The notes under the pieces are model-generated. The model was not told the origin of the DNA. It did no database searches and saw only the letters and a list, made by a program, of their open reading frames with translations. Below, one piece after another: positions 1-8,233 of a DNA stretch of 35,601 nt. The stretch comes from Alphaproteobacteria bacterium (lineage in GTDB: Bacteria > Pseudomonadota > Alphaproteobacteria > Rhizobiales > CAJQND01). The stretch covers positions 1 to 35,601 of the forward strand of contig JAAEUE010000074.1 of assembly GCA_024227565.1 (NCBI GenBank), given 5' to 3'. Each line of letters begins with the position of its first letter. Position 1 is the first letter of the stretch. The translations under genes were made by a program, and so were the position numbers.

Positions 1-2
1 GC

Positions 3-119
3 ATATTCGACAACTACGACGCCATCCTCGATGCCTGTTGCGACGCTTGGAACAGGCTCATCGCACAACCACAAACCATAACTTCAATCGGAACAAGACA
101 ATGGGCAAACATCGATTAA
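3..119 (+). mobile_element. C-terminal end of an IS630-family transposase, cut by the window edge
   Basis: An open frame enters from the left edge and stops with TAA at 117-119. It encodes 38 residues beginning IFDNYDAILDACCDAWN and ending SIGTRQWANID. This matches the usual tail of IS630-type DDE transposases (F-D/S-YDAI---CC-AWN-L, then SI---W). Only the tail is visible, so the catalytic DDE residues and the left end of the element cannot be seen. The frame ends 18 bases before the stop codon of the convergent fadJ gene, so the right inverted repeat would have to lie in about 120-140 or inside the end of fadJ. Whether the element is intact or a remnant cannot be told from this window. Confidence 0.72.
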
Positions 120-137
120 ACGTTAGAACCGCTGGTA

Positions 138-2276
138 TTACTCCTCAAGCAAATCATCCCAACCCGGGTCGGGCAGGAAGCGGTCGCCGTGCTTGCGCGC
201 CAACCGTTCAAGCTGGTCCACGATGTCTTTTGCGCCGCGCCGTGCGATATAGTTCATCGGGCCGCCGCGGAAGGGCGCAAACCCGGTGCCGAAGATGATG
301 CCGCCGTCGCATTCATCGTGACCGGCGACCACGCCCTTGTGCAGGCATGCAACGCAGGCATTCAACAACGGCAGGATGAGCCGGTCTTGCAACTCCTCAT
401 CGGGCTCGTCCTCCACGGGCTGTTTTTCCGGATTGCCCTTTTTGTCAAACTGATAGACGCCCTTGCCGGTTTTCTTGCCGAGATTGCCTGCCTTCACCTT
501 GCGTTGGAACCAATCGGGAATATCGGGGAAGGCAGCGCCGAGGTCATTTTTCAGAACCGTGGCCACATGCAGCGCCACATCAAGACCAACCTGATCGGCC
601 AATTCAATGGGCCCCATGGGCATGCCGAATTCTTCAGCTGCAGCGTCAATCACCTCGGGCTTGATCCCTTCGTCCATGGCGATGAAGGCTTCCATCATAT
701 ACGGGGTGAGCGCCCGGTTCACCAGGAAGCCCGGCGAGGACTTGACCGGAAGTGGAAGCTTGTCGATGTCGCTGACCCAGGCCAGGGTACGGGCCAGAGC
801 ACCCGCATCCAGCCCTGCATGGGTCACCACTTCGACCAACGGCATTTTGGCCACCGGATTGAAGAAGTGAATGCCAACGAAATTTTGCGGAGCCTTCAAT
901 TCATCTGCCAAGGTTTCCAGCAATATGGACGACGTGTTGGTGGCGAGCAGAGCTCCTGGCTTCATGCGCTCTTCACACTGGGCATACACCAGCTTCTTGA
1001 TCTCTGGCCGCTCAGTCACCGCCTCAATGATCAAGTCAGCCCGGCGCACACCGTCTCCCGCGACGTCGGGGACCAATCGGTCCATGGCCGCCGTGGCATC
1101 GCCCGGGCCGCGCAACTTGCGGTCAAACAGCTTTTTGGCCCGTTTAATCGCCGGTGCCACCAGCTCGGGTTTCATGTCTTGAAGCGTGACATGGTAGCCG
1201 CGCAGGGCCGACCAGGCCGCAATGTCGCCGCCCATCACCCCAGCACCGATCACATGCACATGCTGAATGCCGTGTTCGGTGCCTTTGCCGCTTTCCTTCA
1301 GGCCCTCGCGCAGAAAGAATGCCCGCACCAGGTTTTTCGAGGTGTCGCCGGTCATCAGGCGTGCAAAACTCTCGGTTTCGGCCTTGCGCATGTCGCGCAG
1401 ATCACCGCCATGTTCGCGCCACAGCTCAATCATGGCATAGGGAGCAGGGTAGTGTTGGCGCTTGGCCTTCTTGGCCACCTGTTTTTCCATTTGCATCGCA
1501 ATGAGCGACCGGGCCGGACCAAAGTTCATGGCCTTGCCTTTGGCAGAAAGTTCGCGCGAGACTTTAAGTTTGCCTTTAAGGGCCCAATCAATGGCTTCAG
1601 CCATGTGGCGCTCTTGTGTCACCGCATCCACGAGCCCCATTTTCTTGGCTTGCTTGGCATAGAGCGCCCGCCCGGTCAGCATCATCTCCACGCCCTTGTC
1701 GGGATCGGCCAGCTTGAGGGTGCGCCACGTGCCGGCGAGCCCAGGGTGCAGGCCAAGGAGCACTTCAGGAAAGCCAAAACGCGCGGTGTCGGTGCAGATG
1801 CGGTATTTGCAGGCCAACACAAACTCAAGTCCGCCGCCCAGGCAATAGCCGTGAACCGCTGCGATGGTGGGGAAGGGGAGGCGCTCGACCCGATCAAGAA
1901 CGCCAAGCGCGTGCTCCAAAGTTTCTTTGACCCGGGAATCTTCTGTCATATCGACAAATTCGCTAATTTCCGCGCCCATGATGAAGCCGCTCTTTTTGGC
2001 CGAACGGAACACCATGGCGGTGGGTTGCATCTTTTCAACCACGCCTAAGAGGGTCTCAAACTCCCTGAACACCGGCTCAGACAGGGTGTTCGCCGAGGCG
2101 CCTTTGCGGTCCAGTATGGCCCAGACAACTTTCTGCGCATCCTGGTAGCACTGCCAGTGGTCGAGCTTCAGTGCGGTAATCGGCTTGGGCTGCTTAGGGG
2201 TTGCAACGCCGAGATAGACCGGGTCGTGCACCAACTGGTCCAGGGCTTCGGCGCGGCTTTCTACAATTTCTCTCAT
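138..2276 (-). CDS. fadJ: FadJ-type bifunctional enoyl-CoA hydratase / 3-hydroxyacyl-CoA dehydrogenase
   Basis: The 712-residue protein carries out the middle two steps of cytosolic fatty-acid beta-oxidation: hydration of enoyl-CoA, then NAD-dependent oxidation of 3-hydroxyacyl-CoA. The N-terminal crotonase domain (about 40-300) has the oxyanion-hole segment FIMGAEISEF near 98-107 and both catalytic glutamates, E151 in GGGLEF and E171 in FPEVLLG. The dehydrogenase part begins with the NAD-binding loop GAGVMGG (344-350), has NTSS at 447-450 and the catalytic His in GIHFFNP (H470). C-terminal dimer-type domains fill about 525-700. Length matches FadJ/FadB alpha subunits. It is the last gene of the minus-strand operon, 16 bases after the thiolase stop codon. 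Chain-length preference cannot be inferred. Confidence 0.93.
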   Translation of the reverse strand: MREIVESRAEALDQLVHDPVYLGVATPKQPKPITALKLDHWQCYQDAQKVVWAILDRKGASANTLSEPVFREFETLLGVVEKMQPTAMVFRSAKKSGFIMGAEISEFVDMTEDSRVKETLEHALGVLDRVERLPFPTIAAVHGYCLGGGLEFVLACKYRICTDTARFGFPEVLLGLHPGLAGTWRTLKLADPDKGVEMMLTGRALYAKQAKKMGLVDAVTQERHMAEAIDWALKGKLKVSRELSAKGKAMNFGPARSLIAMQMEKQVAKKAKRQHYPAPYAMIELWREHGGDLRDMRKAETESFARLMTGDTSKNLVRAFFLREGLKESGKGTEHGIQHVHVIGAGVMGGDIAAWSALRGYHVTLQDMKPELVAPAIKRAKKLFDRKLRGPGDATAAMDRLVPDVAGDGVRRADLIIEAVTERPEIKKLVYAQCEERMKPGALLATNTSSILLETLADELKAPQNFVGIHFFNPVAKMPLVEVVTHAGLDAGALARTLAWVSDIDKLPLPVKSSPGFLVNRALTPYMMEAFIAMDEGIKPEVIDAAAEEFGMPMGPIELADQVGLDVALHVATVLKNDLGAAFPDIPDWFQRKVKAGNLGKKTGKGVYQFDKKGNPEKQPVEDEPDEELQDRLILPLLNACVACLHKGVVAGHDECDGGIIFGTGFAPFRGGPMNYIARRGAKDIVDQLERLARKHGDRFLPDPGWDDLLEE

Positions 2277-2292
2277 GACCGTTTCCCCCGCC

Positions 2293-3633
2293 CTAAACGA
2301 TTTCTAGCAACATGGAACCGCCCATGCCGCCGCCAATGCATTCCGTGGCGATGCCGTGTTTGGCGCCCAACCGGCGCATGGAGTGGATCAGATGCAGCGT
2401 AATGCGGTTGCCGGAGGTGCCTACCGGATGACCAAGGCTGATGGCACCGCCGTCAATGTTGAGATGCGCCTGGTCGATCTCGCCCAGGGGCTTGTCGAGC
2501 CCAAGAACATTCTCGCAGAACCAAGGGTCGGCCCAGGCGCGCAGGCAGGCAAGAACCTGTGCGGCGAACGCCTCATTGATTTCCCAGGCGCCGATTTGCT
2601 TTTTGTTCAGGCCATGGCGCTTGAGGATGGGCGTTGAGGCAATGACCGGGCCAAAGCCCATCACGGACGGATCACACGAAGCCCATTCGCTGTCGATGAT
2701 CCGGGCCATGGGTTTGAGACCGTACTTCTTGACCGCAGCTTCAGACGCCAAAATTGTCCAGCACCCGCCATCGGTAATTTGTGATGAGTTTCCTGGCGTC
2801 ACTTTGCCGAATGGTTTTTCAAAAGCCGGTTTCAGCTTGGCGAGTTTTTCCACCGTGTTGCCGGGGCGCACGCCGTCATCATGATCATAGACCTTTCCGT
2901 TGCCGCCGATAATGGGCTGCATTTCTTCCAGGTGGCCTTCCTTGGTCGCCTTGTCCAAGCGGTCATGGCTTTGGATGGCAAAACTGTCCGAATCCGTCCG
3001 GGTGACACCGAAGAGATGTCCGATTTTTTCAGCCGTCGCGCCCATGGAGAGTTTGACAACAGGGTCCTTCAGGCCGCGCAAGATGCCGATGGACGGTGAG
3101 AAGAAACCAGGCTTGAGGTTTGAAAGCGCCTGGAGCTTCTGGCCGGTCGATTTGGCCGAGAAGAATTCACCAAACCAACTGACCGCGTCTTCCTTGAAGA
3201 GGAGAGGGGCGTGGGACAATGCTTCCGTGCCGCCAGCCAGAATGAGATCGGCACCGCCGTCAGCAATATAGCGATATCCGGTGTCGATGGACTGCATGCC
3301 GGAGGCACAGTTGCGCTGGACGGTCCAGCCAGGAACCTCAGATCCGCAGCCAAGACGCAACGCGGCGACCCGGCCTGGGTTCACCTCGTCGGGATGGACG
3401 TTGACGCAGCCTAAGATCACATCGTCAAACTCGCGTGGATCGAACGGTTGGCGCAGCAGCAGCGATCTGCCGGCTTGAACCGCCAGATCAACCGGCGTGA
3501 AGGGGCCTGGTCCGGTTTGGGCTTTGAGAAATGGAGTGCGGGCGCCATCCACAATGTAAACGGGGCGGCCTTTGCTCTCCAGCTTCTTGGATCTCACAGC
3601 TCGCCGCGGTTTGGCAGTCGCTTGCCGGGCCAT
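2293..3633 (-). CDS. fadI: FadI-type acetyl-CoA acyltransferase (thiolase)
   Basis: This 446-residue thiolase would cleave 3-ketoacyl-CoA with CoA to give acetyl-CoA and a shortened acyl-CoA. The nucleophilic cysteine is C109 in NCASGMQS. The NEAFAAQ segment, the catalytic histidine H402 in GHPVGTSGNR and the second cysteine C432 in ECIGGGMGGS are all present. The length and the insert after NEAFAAQ (around ADPWFCENVLG) fit FadI better than the shorter FadA. About 20 basic N-terminal residues precede the conserved YIVDGARTPF. An AAGGAG ribosome-binding site lies nine bases before the ATG. It sits between fadE and fadJ and presumably partners with the latter in a trifunctional-type complex. 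Confidence 0.93.
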   Translation of the reverse strand: MARQATAKPRRAVRSKKLESKGRPVYIVDGARTPFLKAQTGPGPFTPVDLAVQAGRSLLLRQPFDPREFDDVILGCVNVHPDEVNPGRVAALRLGCGSEVPGWTVQRNCASGMQSIDTGYRYIADGGADLILAGGTEALSHAPLLFKEDAVSWFGEFFSAKSTGQKLQALSNLKPGFFSPSIGILRGLKDPVVKLSMGATAEKIGHLFGVTRTDSDSFAIQSHDRLDKATKEGHLEEMQPIIGGNGKVYDHDDGVRPGNTVEKLAKLKPAFEKPFGKVTPGNSSQITDGGCWTILASEAAVKKYGLKPMARIIDSEWASCDPSVMGFGPVIASTPILKRHGLNKKQIGAWEINEAFAAQVLACLRAWADPWFCENVLGLDKPLGEIDQAHLNIDGGAISLGHPVGTSGNRITLHLIHSMRRLGAKHGIATECIGGGMGGSMLLEIV

Positions 3634-3676
3634 ATGCCTTGCTCCTTAGGTTCTTGTTGTAGCCGCCGTGATACTC

Positions 3677-5935
3677 TCAAGCTGCCTGCTTCGCTTTGCG
3701 CCGTTTTGCCCCACCGCTGGTTTTTCCGGTGAGCTCTTCCAAGGCAAAATCATCCACGCGGCAAACCTCCCGCACCATCGACAAGGCTTCTTTCATGCGG
3801 GCGGTTTCATTGCCCGATATGATGCCCAACTCTTCAGCCTCATCGGCAGTGCGAACCCGGGCCTTGCGCATTTTCTGCTTCACCGGCTCCAACTCGACCA
3901 TAAGCCGGAATGTCCTGTCCAACAGGCCCAGTTCGCTGTCATCTGCCACGAATATGCCCTCCGTCAGTCGGTCGCGTGCGGCGGTTGGCTCAGACAGAGT
4001 GTCGGAGGTTTTGCGGGCAAGACGGTCTGTTGGCTTTGTGCAGCGAACGCCAAAGGGCGAGATGAGCGCCTTCAACAGCCAGCCCACCGGGTGCATAGGG
4101 AAGTTCCTGATGACATCCGTAAGCGCGGTTTCGGCCGCATGCAGCGAGGACTGCGCAGCGTAATGCACCAAGTGAATATCTTCAGCCGGTTGGCCTGTAT
4201 CCTCGAAGCGCTTGAGTGTTGCGCTGGCCAGGTAGAGCTCCGAAATCACATCTCCAAGCCGGGCAGAAATCATCTCCTTGCGCTTCAGTGCGCCGCCCAT
4301 TGTCACCATGGCGCTTTCGCTCACGAGTGCCAGGGCGGCCGACAATCGCTTGATTTGCTTGTAGTAACGCGCTGTCGGCCCCTTTACTGGAGAGGACGAT
4401 GCAAGCCCGAAAGTCCAGGCGCGTGCGGCGGCGAGCCAGAGGGTCTTGAAGGTGTAGCCCATGTGTTTGAAGAGGGCGTCGTCGAAATCAAGCACGCCTT
4501 GCTTCTGATCTGCGTTCTGGGCAGCTTCCATTTCGCTTTGAATATAGGGATGGCAGCGGATCGAACCCTGACCATAAATCATCAAAGACCGGGTCATGAT
4601 GTTCGCGCCTTCAACGGCGATCGCAATCGGAATGGCCCGGTAGGCTGACGAGAGGTAGTTTTTCGGACCGTCGATGACCGCCTTGCCGGAATGAATGTCC
4701 ATGGCATCATTGGTGGCTTTGCGCATGCCCTCGGTGGCGTGGTATTTCATGATGGCAGACACCACGGCCGGTTTCTGGCCCATATCCAGCGCCTGGAGCG
4801 TGAGGCGGCGGGCCGCGTCCATCTTGTAGGTGTCGCCGGCGATCCGGGCTGCCACCTCTTGAATGCCTTCAAAGCGCGACACGGGAATGTTGAACTGCTC
4901 GCGAATGCGCGAGTAGGCCCCGGTTGAATAAGCCGCAACCTTCATGCCGGCCACAGACATGGCGGGCAACATGATGCCGCGTCCAGCCGCCAGTGCGGTC
5001 ACCAACATCTTCCAGCCCTGGCCAATGCGTTCCTGGCCGCCGATGATGGCATCCATGGGCACAAACACATCACGCCCCCAGTTCGGGCCGTTGGGGAAGG
5101 CTTGCATGCCAGGGTAGTGCCGCCGGCCGATGTCAACACCAGGTGTGTCGGTGGGAATTAGCGCTAGGGTGATGCCGAGATCTTCTTCGCCGCCCAAAAT
5201 TCCATCTGGATCGGTGAGCTTGAAGGCAAGCCCCAAAACCGTGCAAACGGGCCCCAGAGAGATGTAGCGTTTCGCCCAGTTGATCCGCATGCCCAAGGTC
5301 TTCTTGCCGTTGACCTTGCCATAACAGACAACCCCCACATCGGTCATGGAGGTGGCATCGGAGCCAGCATCCTGGCTGGTGAGGCCGAAGGCGGGCACGT
5401 CGCGCCCGTCCGCCAGCCGGGGAAGCCAGTAATCCTTCTGCTCGTCTGTGCCAAACAACATGAGCAGTTCGCCGGGTCCCAGTGAATTGGGGACCACCAC
5501 GGTAATCGCCGCGGAGGATCCCCGCGAGGCGAGCTTCATGACGATTTCCGAGTTGGCCGAGGCCGAAAAACCTTTGCCGCCGTAAGCCTTGGGAATGATC
5601 AGGCCCAAGAAACCGTTGGCCTTGACGTAATCCCAGATTTCATTCGGAATATCACGGTCTTCAAAGGTGATCTTCCAGTCATCTATCATCTTGCAGAGTT
5701 CTTCGGTTGGCCCTTCCAGAAAGGCCTTTTCCTCCGCGTTGTAGGGGCGCACGGGCGTGCCGAGCAGTTTGGTGAAATCAGGATCGCCGCGCATCAGGTC
5801 TGCGTCCCACCAGATCGTGCCGGCTTCCAAAGCTTCGCGCTCGGTGTCGGACATTCGCGGCAGAATGCCCCGCACCCAATTTAGAAGAGGGCGGGAGATG
5901 AACTTCTGCCTGAAGGTGAACTCAGTATTTGACAT
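3677..5935 (-). CDS. fadE: FadE-type acyl-CoA dehydrogenase with C-terminal DUF1974 domain
   Basis: The 752-residue protein would catalyse the first, FAD-dependent step of fatty-acid beta-oxidation. Its N-terminus (MSDTEREALEAGTIWW near 28-43) closely resembles the conserved start of enterobacterial FadE after the membrane segment, which is absent here (E. coli FadE is about 814 residues). The acyl-CoA dehydrogenase core covers about 80-450. The segment AVEGANIMTRS (440-450) holds E442, the likely catalytic base by comparison with FadE. The remaining 300 residues correspond to the FadE-specific DUF1974. The ATG at 5935 has GGGGAA upstream. It is the first gene of the operon, and a candidate promoter lies just upstream (5963-5990). 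Confidence 0.92.
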   Translation of the reverse strand: MSNTEFTFRQKFISRPLLNWVRGILPRMSDTEREALEAGTIWWDADLMRGDPDFTKLLGTPVRPYNAEEKAFLEGPTEELCKMIDDWKITFEDRDIPNEIWDYVKANGFLGLIIPKAYGGKGFSASANSEIVMKLASRGSSAAITVVVPNSLGPGELLMLFGTDEQKDYWLPRLADGRDVPAFGLTSQDAGSDATSMTDVGVVCYGKVNGKKTLGMRINWAKRYISLGPVCTVLGLAFKLTDPDGILGGEEDLGITLALIPTDTPGVDIGRRHYPGMQAFPNGPNWGRDVFVPMDAIIGGQERIGQGWKMLVTALAAGRGIMLPAMSVAGMKVAAYSTGAYSRIREQFNIPVSRFEGIQEVAARIAGDTYKMDAARRLTLQALDMGQKPAVVSAIMKYHATEGMRKATNDAMDIHSGKAVIDGPKNYLSSAYRAIPIAIAVEGANIMTRSLMIYGQGSIRCHPYIQSEMEAAQNADQKQGVLDFDDALFKHMGYTFKTLWLAAARAWTFGLASSSPVKGPTARYYKQIKRLSAALALVSESAMVTMGGALKRKEMISARLGDVISELYLASATLKRFEDTGQPAEDIHLVHYAAQSSLHAAETALTDVIRNFPMHPVGWLLKALISPFGVRCTKPTDRLARKTSDTLSEPTAARDRLTEGIFVADDSELGLLDRTFRLMVELEPVKQKMRKARVRTADEAEELGIISGNETARMKEALSMVREVCRVDDFALEELTGKTSGGAKRRKAKQAA

Positions 5936-5962
5936 GGCGCGTTCCCCTACACATTGGACCCC

Positions 5963-5990
5963 ATGATAGCGCGCAATGACTTATGGGCAA
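5963..5990 (-). promoter_or_regulatory. Candidate sigma-70 promoter of the fad operon
   Basis: Read on the minus strand, TTGCCC (5990-5985) is followed after 16 bases by TATCAT (5968-5963). The -10 hexamer matches consensus at five of six positions and the -35 at four of six. Transcription would start near 5956, giving a leader of about 20 bases before the fadE ATG at 5935. The assignment rests on pattern alone. Confidence 0.38.
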
Positions 5991-6055
5991 GATTGTGATG
6001 GGGATGTGTCCATCTCCAACTCCTGCACATCATTGGCAGCGTCTCTAACGATGAT

Positions 6056-6087
6056 CCGGTTAAACCGGCCTAAAAGGCAAGGATAAT
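6056..6087 (+). promoter_or_regulatory. Inverted repeat CCGGTT-A-AACCGG overlapping a weak plus-strand promoter
   Basis: A perfect 6-bp inverted repeat with a one-base centre occupies 6056-6068. TTAAAC at 6060-6065 and GATAAT at 6082-6087, 16 bases apart, could be the -35 and -10 of a promoter for the OmpA-domain gene. A regulator bound at the repeat would then cover the -35. The repeat is also about 65 bases upstream of the candidate fad promoter, so it could serve either operon. No regulator is assigned. Confidence 0.28.
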
Positions 6088-6299
6088 TCTCTATCTTACA
6101 TATCTAGGGGCCATAGGTGGAGATAACAAGTAACCTTTACGTAAACGTCAATTTAGATTTTAGAGGTAGTCCTTCGGATGTGAGGTGTCTGAAAATAATT
6201 GGATGTCTCAATATGTTAAACGGCGATGAGCGGAATGCGTCACAATCTCACCAACATCTTGTGGCCCTGCCTGATCGCAACTGTCGGGGCAATCGTTGC

Positions 6300-8219
6300 A
6301 TGAGAATGGACACTGTCAATACTATGAACCCAAATCCACGTTCCCGCATGATCAAAGCTCTGCTGTTTGCTGCATGTTTCGGTTTAGCTGCGCAGTTCAC
6401 CAACACAGCACCGGCGCTGGCACGCGATGCGGCAGCCGTTATCCATCTTGCTCAAGCGACACCCGAAGACAGCGAGGCAGCTGAGCGCAAGCAAAAGCGT
6501 TTGGAACGCAAAAAAGCCAAGCAAGAAAAGCGCAAGCAGGCAGAAGATCACAAGCGCAAACGCCAGGAGCAACAGCGCGCCAAGGCCGAAGAGCGCAAGC
6601 GCAAACAACAGGACCAGCAACGGGCCAACCAGGAAAAGCGCAAGCAGGCTGAAGAGCGCAAACGCAAGCGCCAGGAACGCCAGCGCGCCAAGGCCGAAGA
6701 GCGTGAGCGCCAAAAGCAAGAAGAGCAAAACGCCAATCAGGAAGAGCGCAAGCAAGCAGAAGAGCGCAAACGCAAACGCAAGCGCCAGGAACGCCAGCGC
6801 GCCAAGGCCGAAGAGCGCGAGCGCCAACAGCAGGAAGAGCAAAACGCCAATCAGCAAGAGCGCAAGCAGGCAGAAGAGCGCAAACGCAAACGCCAGGAAC
6901 GCCAACGGGCCAGAGCCGAAGAGCGCAAGCGTGAGCGGGACGCACAGAGGGCGGAAGAAGACAACAGGGCGGAGAGCGAGCGCCAGCAGGCCGATAGGCG
7001 CAAGCGCGAAAGAAGGCGTGAACGCCTGGAGGCGAAGGAGCAAAGAAAGCTCAAACGTCAGGAAAACCGTATGCGCAAGGCCGAGGAGCGGCGGCGCAGG
7101 CGGTTGGAAGCTGAGACAGCGCGCAATCGCGCAGAGACAGAGCGGCTTGAACGGCGGCGCAACAAGCTGCGCCGGCAATTGCAGCGCGACCGGCGCCAAG
7201 CAGAGCGGCGCGACCGCCGCGAACGGCGCCTGGAAAGACAACAGGCCTGGGAACGCAAACAGGCGCGCCGGGAGCGCCGCAACCGCCGCCGCGATTTCGC
7301 TTTCCACCGCAGGTCCAAGGTGGTCAAACGCCGCGACGACCGCGTGATCCTGTCAGGTGTCATCGGCGCAGCGGCCGGTGCTTTGGCCACCGCGATGTTC
7401 GTGCACCACAACGATGATCGCCGCTTTGGCTGGCGTGCGAAAGACTTTTACGTGGAGCCCGTTGGCAACGGCTGGACGCGCACGGTGGTGCGCCGGGCAG
7501 ACGGTAGCCGCGTGGTCACCATCCGTGACAGCGCCGGATTCGTTGTGCGGCGCTACCGGGTCTACCGGGATGGCCGCCGGGTTTTCTACTATAACAATCA
7601 ACCCGGATGGTGGGACGACGGCGATTTGAACGTGAATGTTGACCCGGTCCGGGTTCGCATTCCGCGCAATCGCTACATTGTTGAACCTTCAAACGCGCCG
7701 GTTGAGACGATCTACAGTGCTGTCACGGCTGGGCCAGTTGATGATCTCGGCCGAACCTACACGCTCAATCAGGTCCTGATAAATCCGCAGCTTCGAGGCT
7801 ACATGCCGCGGATCGATCTGGACACCATCACCTTTGCTTCAGGATCGGCGGATATCCCGATCAGGCAGGTGGAAAAACTTGAAACCATCGGCGTGGCGAT
7901 TGAGCAGGCGATCAAAGACAGGCCGGGCGAGGTGTTCTTGATCGAAGGCCACACGGACGCGGTCGGAACCGACGTCGCCAATCTGGATCTGTCGGACCGG
8001 CGTGCGGCGGCCGTTGCTGACGTTCTCACAAACTATTACGGCATACCGCCGGAGAACCTGGTGACCCAAGGCTATGGCGAGCAGTTCCTGAAGGTGGACA
8101 CACTGGCAGGCGAACAGGCAAATCGCCGGGTGGCTGTGCGGCGCATTACGCCGTTGTTGTCCAAGGACAATGACCAGCTCGTGTTTGATGAAGACGGCAA
8201 TGAAACGTTCGGCAATTAG
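6300..8219 (+). CDS. Exported OmpA-domain protein with long Arg/Lys/Glu/Gln coiled coil
   Basis: With the ATG at 6300 the protein has 639 residues (alternatives: ATG 6324 or 6348). Residues about 19-41 form a signal peptide with a hydrophobic core (ALLFAACFGLAA) and an ALA cleavage site. Residues about 60-340 are an extremely charged helix dominated by R, K, E and Q, including near-identical 36-residue repeats (77 onward). A hydrophobic, Gly/Ala-rich segment lies near 349-370. The C-terminal about 125 residues are an OmpA/MotB peptidoglycan-binding domain: FASGSADI, then GHTDAVGTDVANLDLSDRRA, then GYGEQ. I infer an envelope protein anchored to peptidoglycan, with the coiled coil spanning or scaffolding the periplasm. 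No strong ribosome-binding site picks out one start. Its gene ends 14 bases from the convergent AMP-ligase gene. Confidence 0.82.
   Translation: MRMDTVNTMNPNPRSRMIKALLFAACFGLAAQFTNTAPALARDAAAVIHLAQATPEDSEAAERKQKRLERKKAKQEKRKQAEDHKRKRQEQQRAKAEERKRKQQDQQRANQEKRKQAEERKRKRQERQRAKAEERERQKQEEQNANQEERKQAEERKRKRKRQERQRAKAEERERQQQEEQNANQQERKQAEERKRKRQERQRARAEERKRERDAQRAEEDNRAESERQQADRRKRERRRERLEAKEQRKLKRQENRMRKAEERRRRRLEAETARNRAETERLERRRNKLRRQLQRDRRQAERRDRRERRLERQQAWERKQARRERRNRRRDFAFHRRSKVVKRRDDRVILSGVIGAAAGALATAMFVHHNDDRRFGWRAKDFYVEPVGNGWTRTVVRRADGSRVVTIRDSAGFVVRRYRVYRDGRRVFYYNNQPGWWDDGDLNVNVDPVRVRIPRNRYIVEPSNAPVETIYSAVTAGPVDDLGRTYTLNQVLINPQLRGYMPRIDLDTITFASGSADIPIRQVEKLETIGVAIEQAIKDRPGEVFLIEGHTDAVGTDVANLDLSDRRAAAVADVLTNYYGIPPENLVTQGYGEQFLKVDTLAGEQANRRVAVRRITPLLSKDNDQLVFDEDGNETFGN
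6528..6962 (+). repeat. Tandem 108-bp coding repeats (36-residue coiled-coil units)
   Basis: Units start at 6528, 6636, 6744 and 6858. Units 1 and 2 are 108 bp, unit 3 is 114 bp because of an inserted Lys-Arg pair, and unit 4 decays after about 105 bp. The shared protein pattern is (K/E)RKQAEERKRKRQERQRAK followed by AEERERQ. DNA similarity is high, so the array probably grew by duplication and can change length by recombination. Confidence 0.85.
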
Positions 8220-8233
8220 CAGGGCGGGTGCGT

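Larger units (their letters stand above)
5936..6299. other. Divergent intergenic region between fadE and the OmpA-domain gene
   Basis: These 364 bases hold no convincing gene. An open frame continues upstream of the OmpA-domain gene to a GTG at 6117, but its first 61 residues do not look like a signal peptide or a known domain. The region contains a good minus-strand sigma-70-like promoter for the fad operon, a weaker plus-strand candidate, and an inverted repeat. A long 5' leader for the OmpA gene (about 200 bases if the plus promoter is real) is possible. Confidence 0.6.

Noticed and set aside
189..2048. Long plus-strand open frame (619 codons) opposite fadJ
   Set aside because: It is antisense to a gene with all catalytic motifs, has no recognisable domain and no ribosome-binding site. 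Long shadow frames are expected in GC-rich DNA.
3668..4648. Plus-strand frame of 326 codons opposite fadE
   Set aside because: Same reason: fadE reads clearly on the other strand and the frame has Cys/His-rich composition typical of antisense translation.
6117..6299. N-terminal extension of the OmpA-domain protein from GTG 6117
   Set aside because: It would bury the signal peptide 80 residues inside, and the region is AT-rich with promoter-like sequence rather than coding.
6384..7307. Minus-strand frame of 307 codons opposite the OmpA-domain gene, Leu/Ala-rich and looking like a membrane protein
   Set aside because: The hydrophobic look comes from reading Arg/Lys/Glu codons on the opposite strand. 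The plus frame has a signal peptide and OmpA domain.
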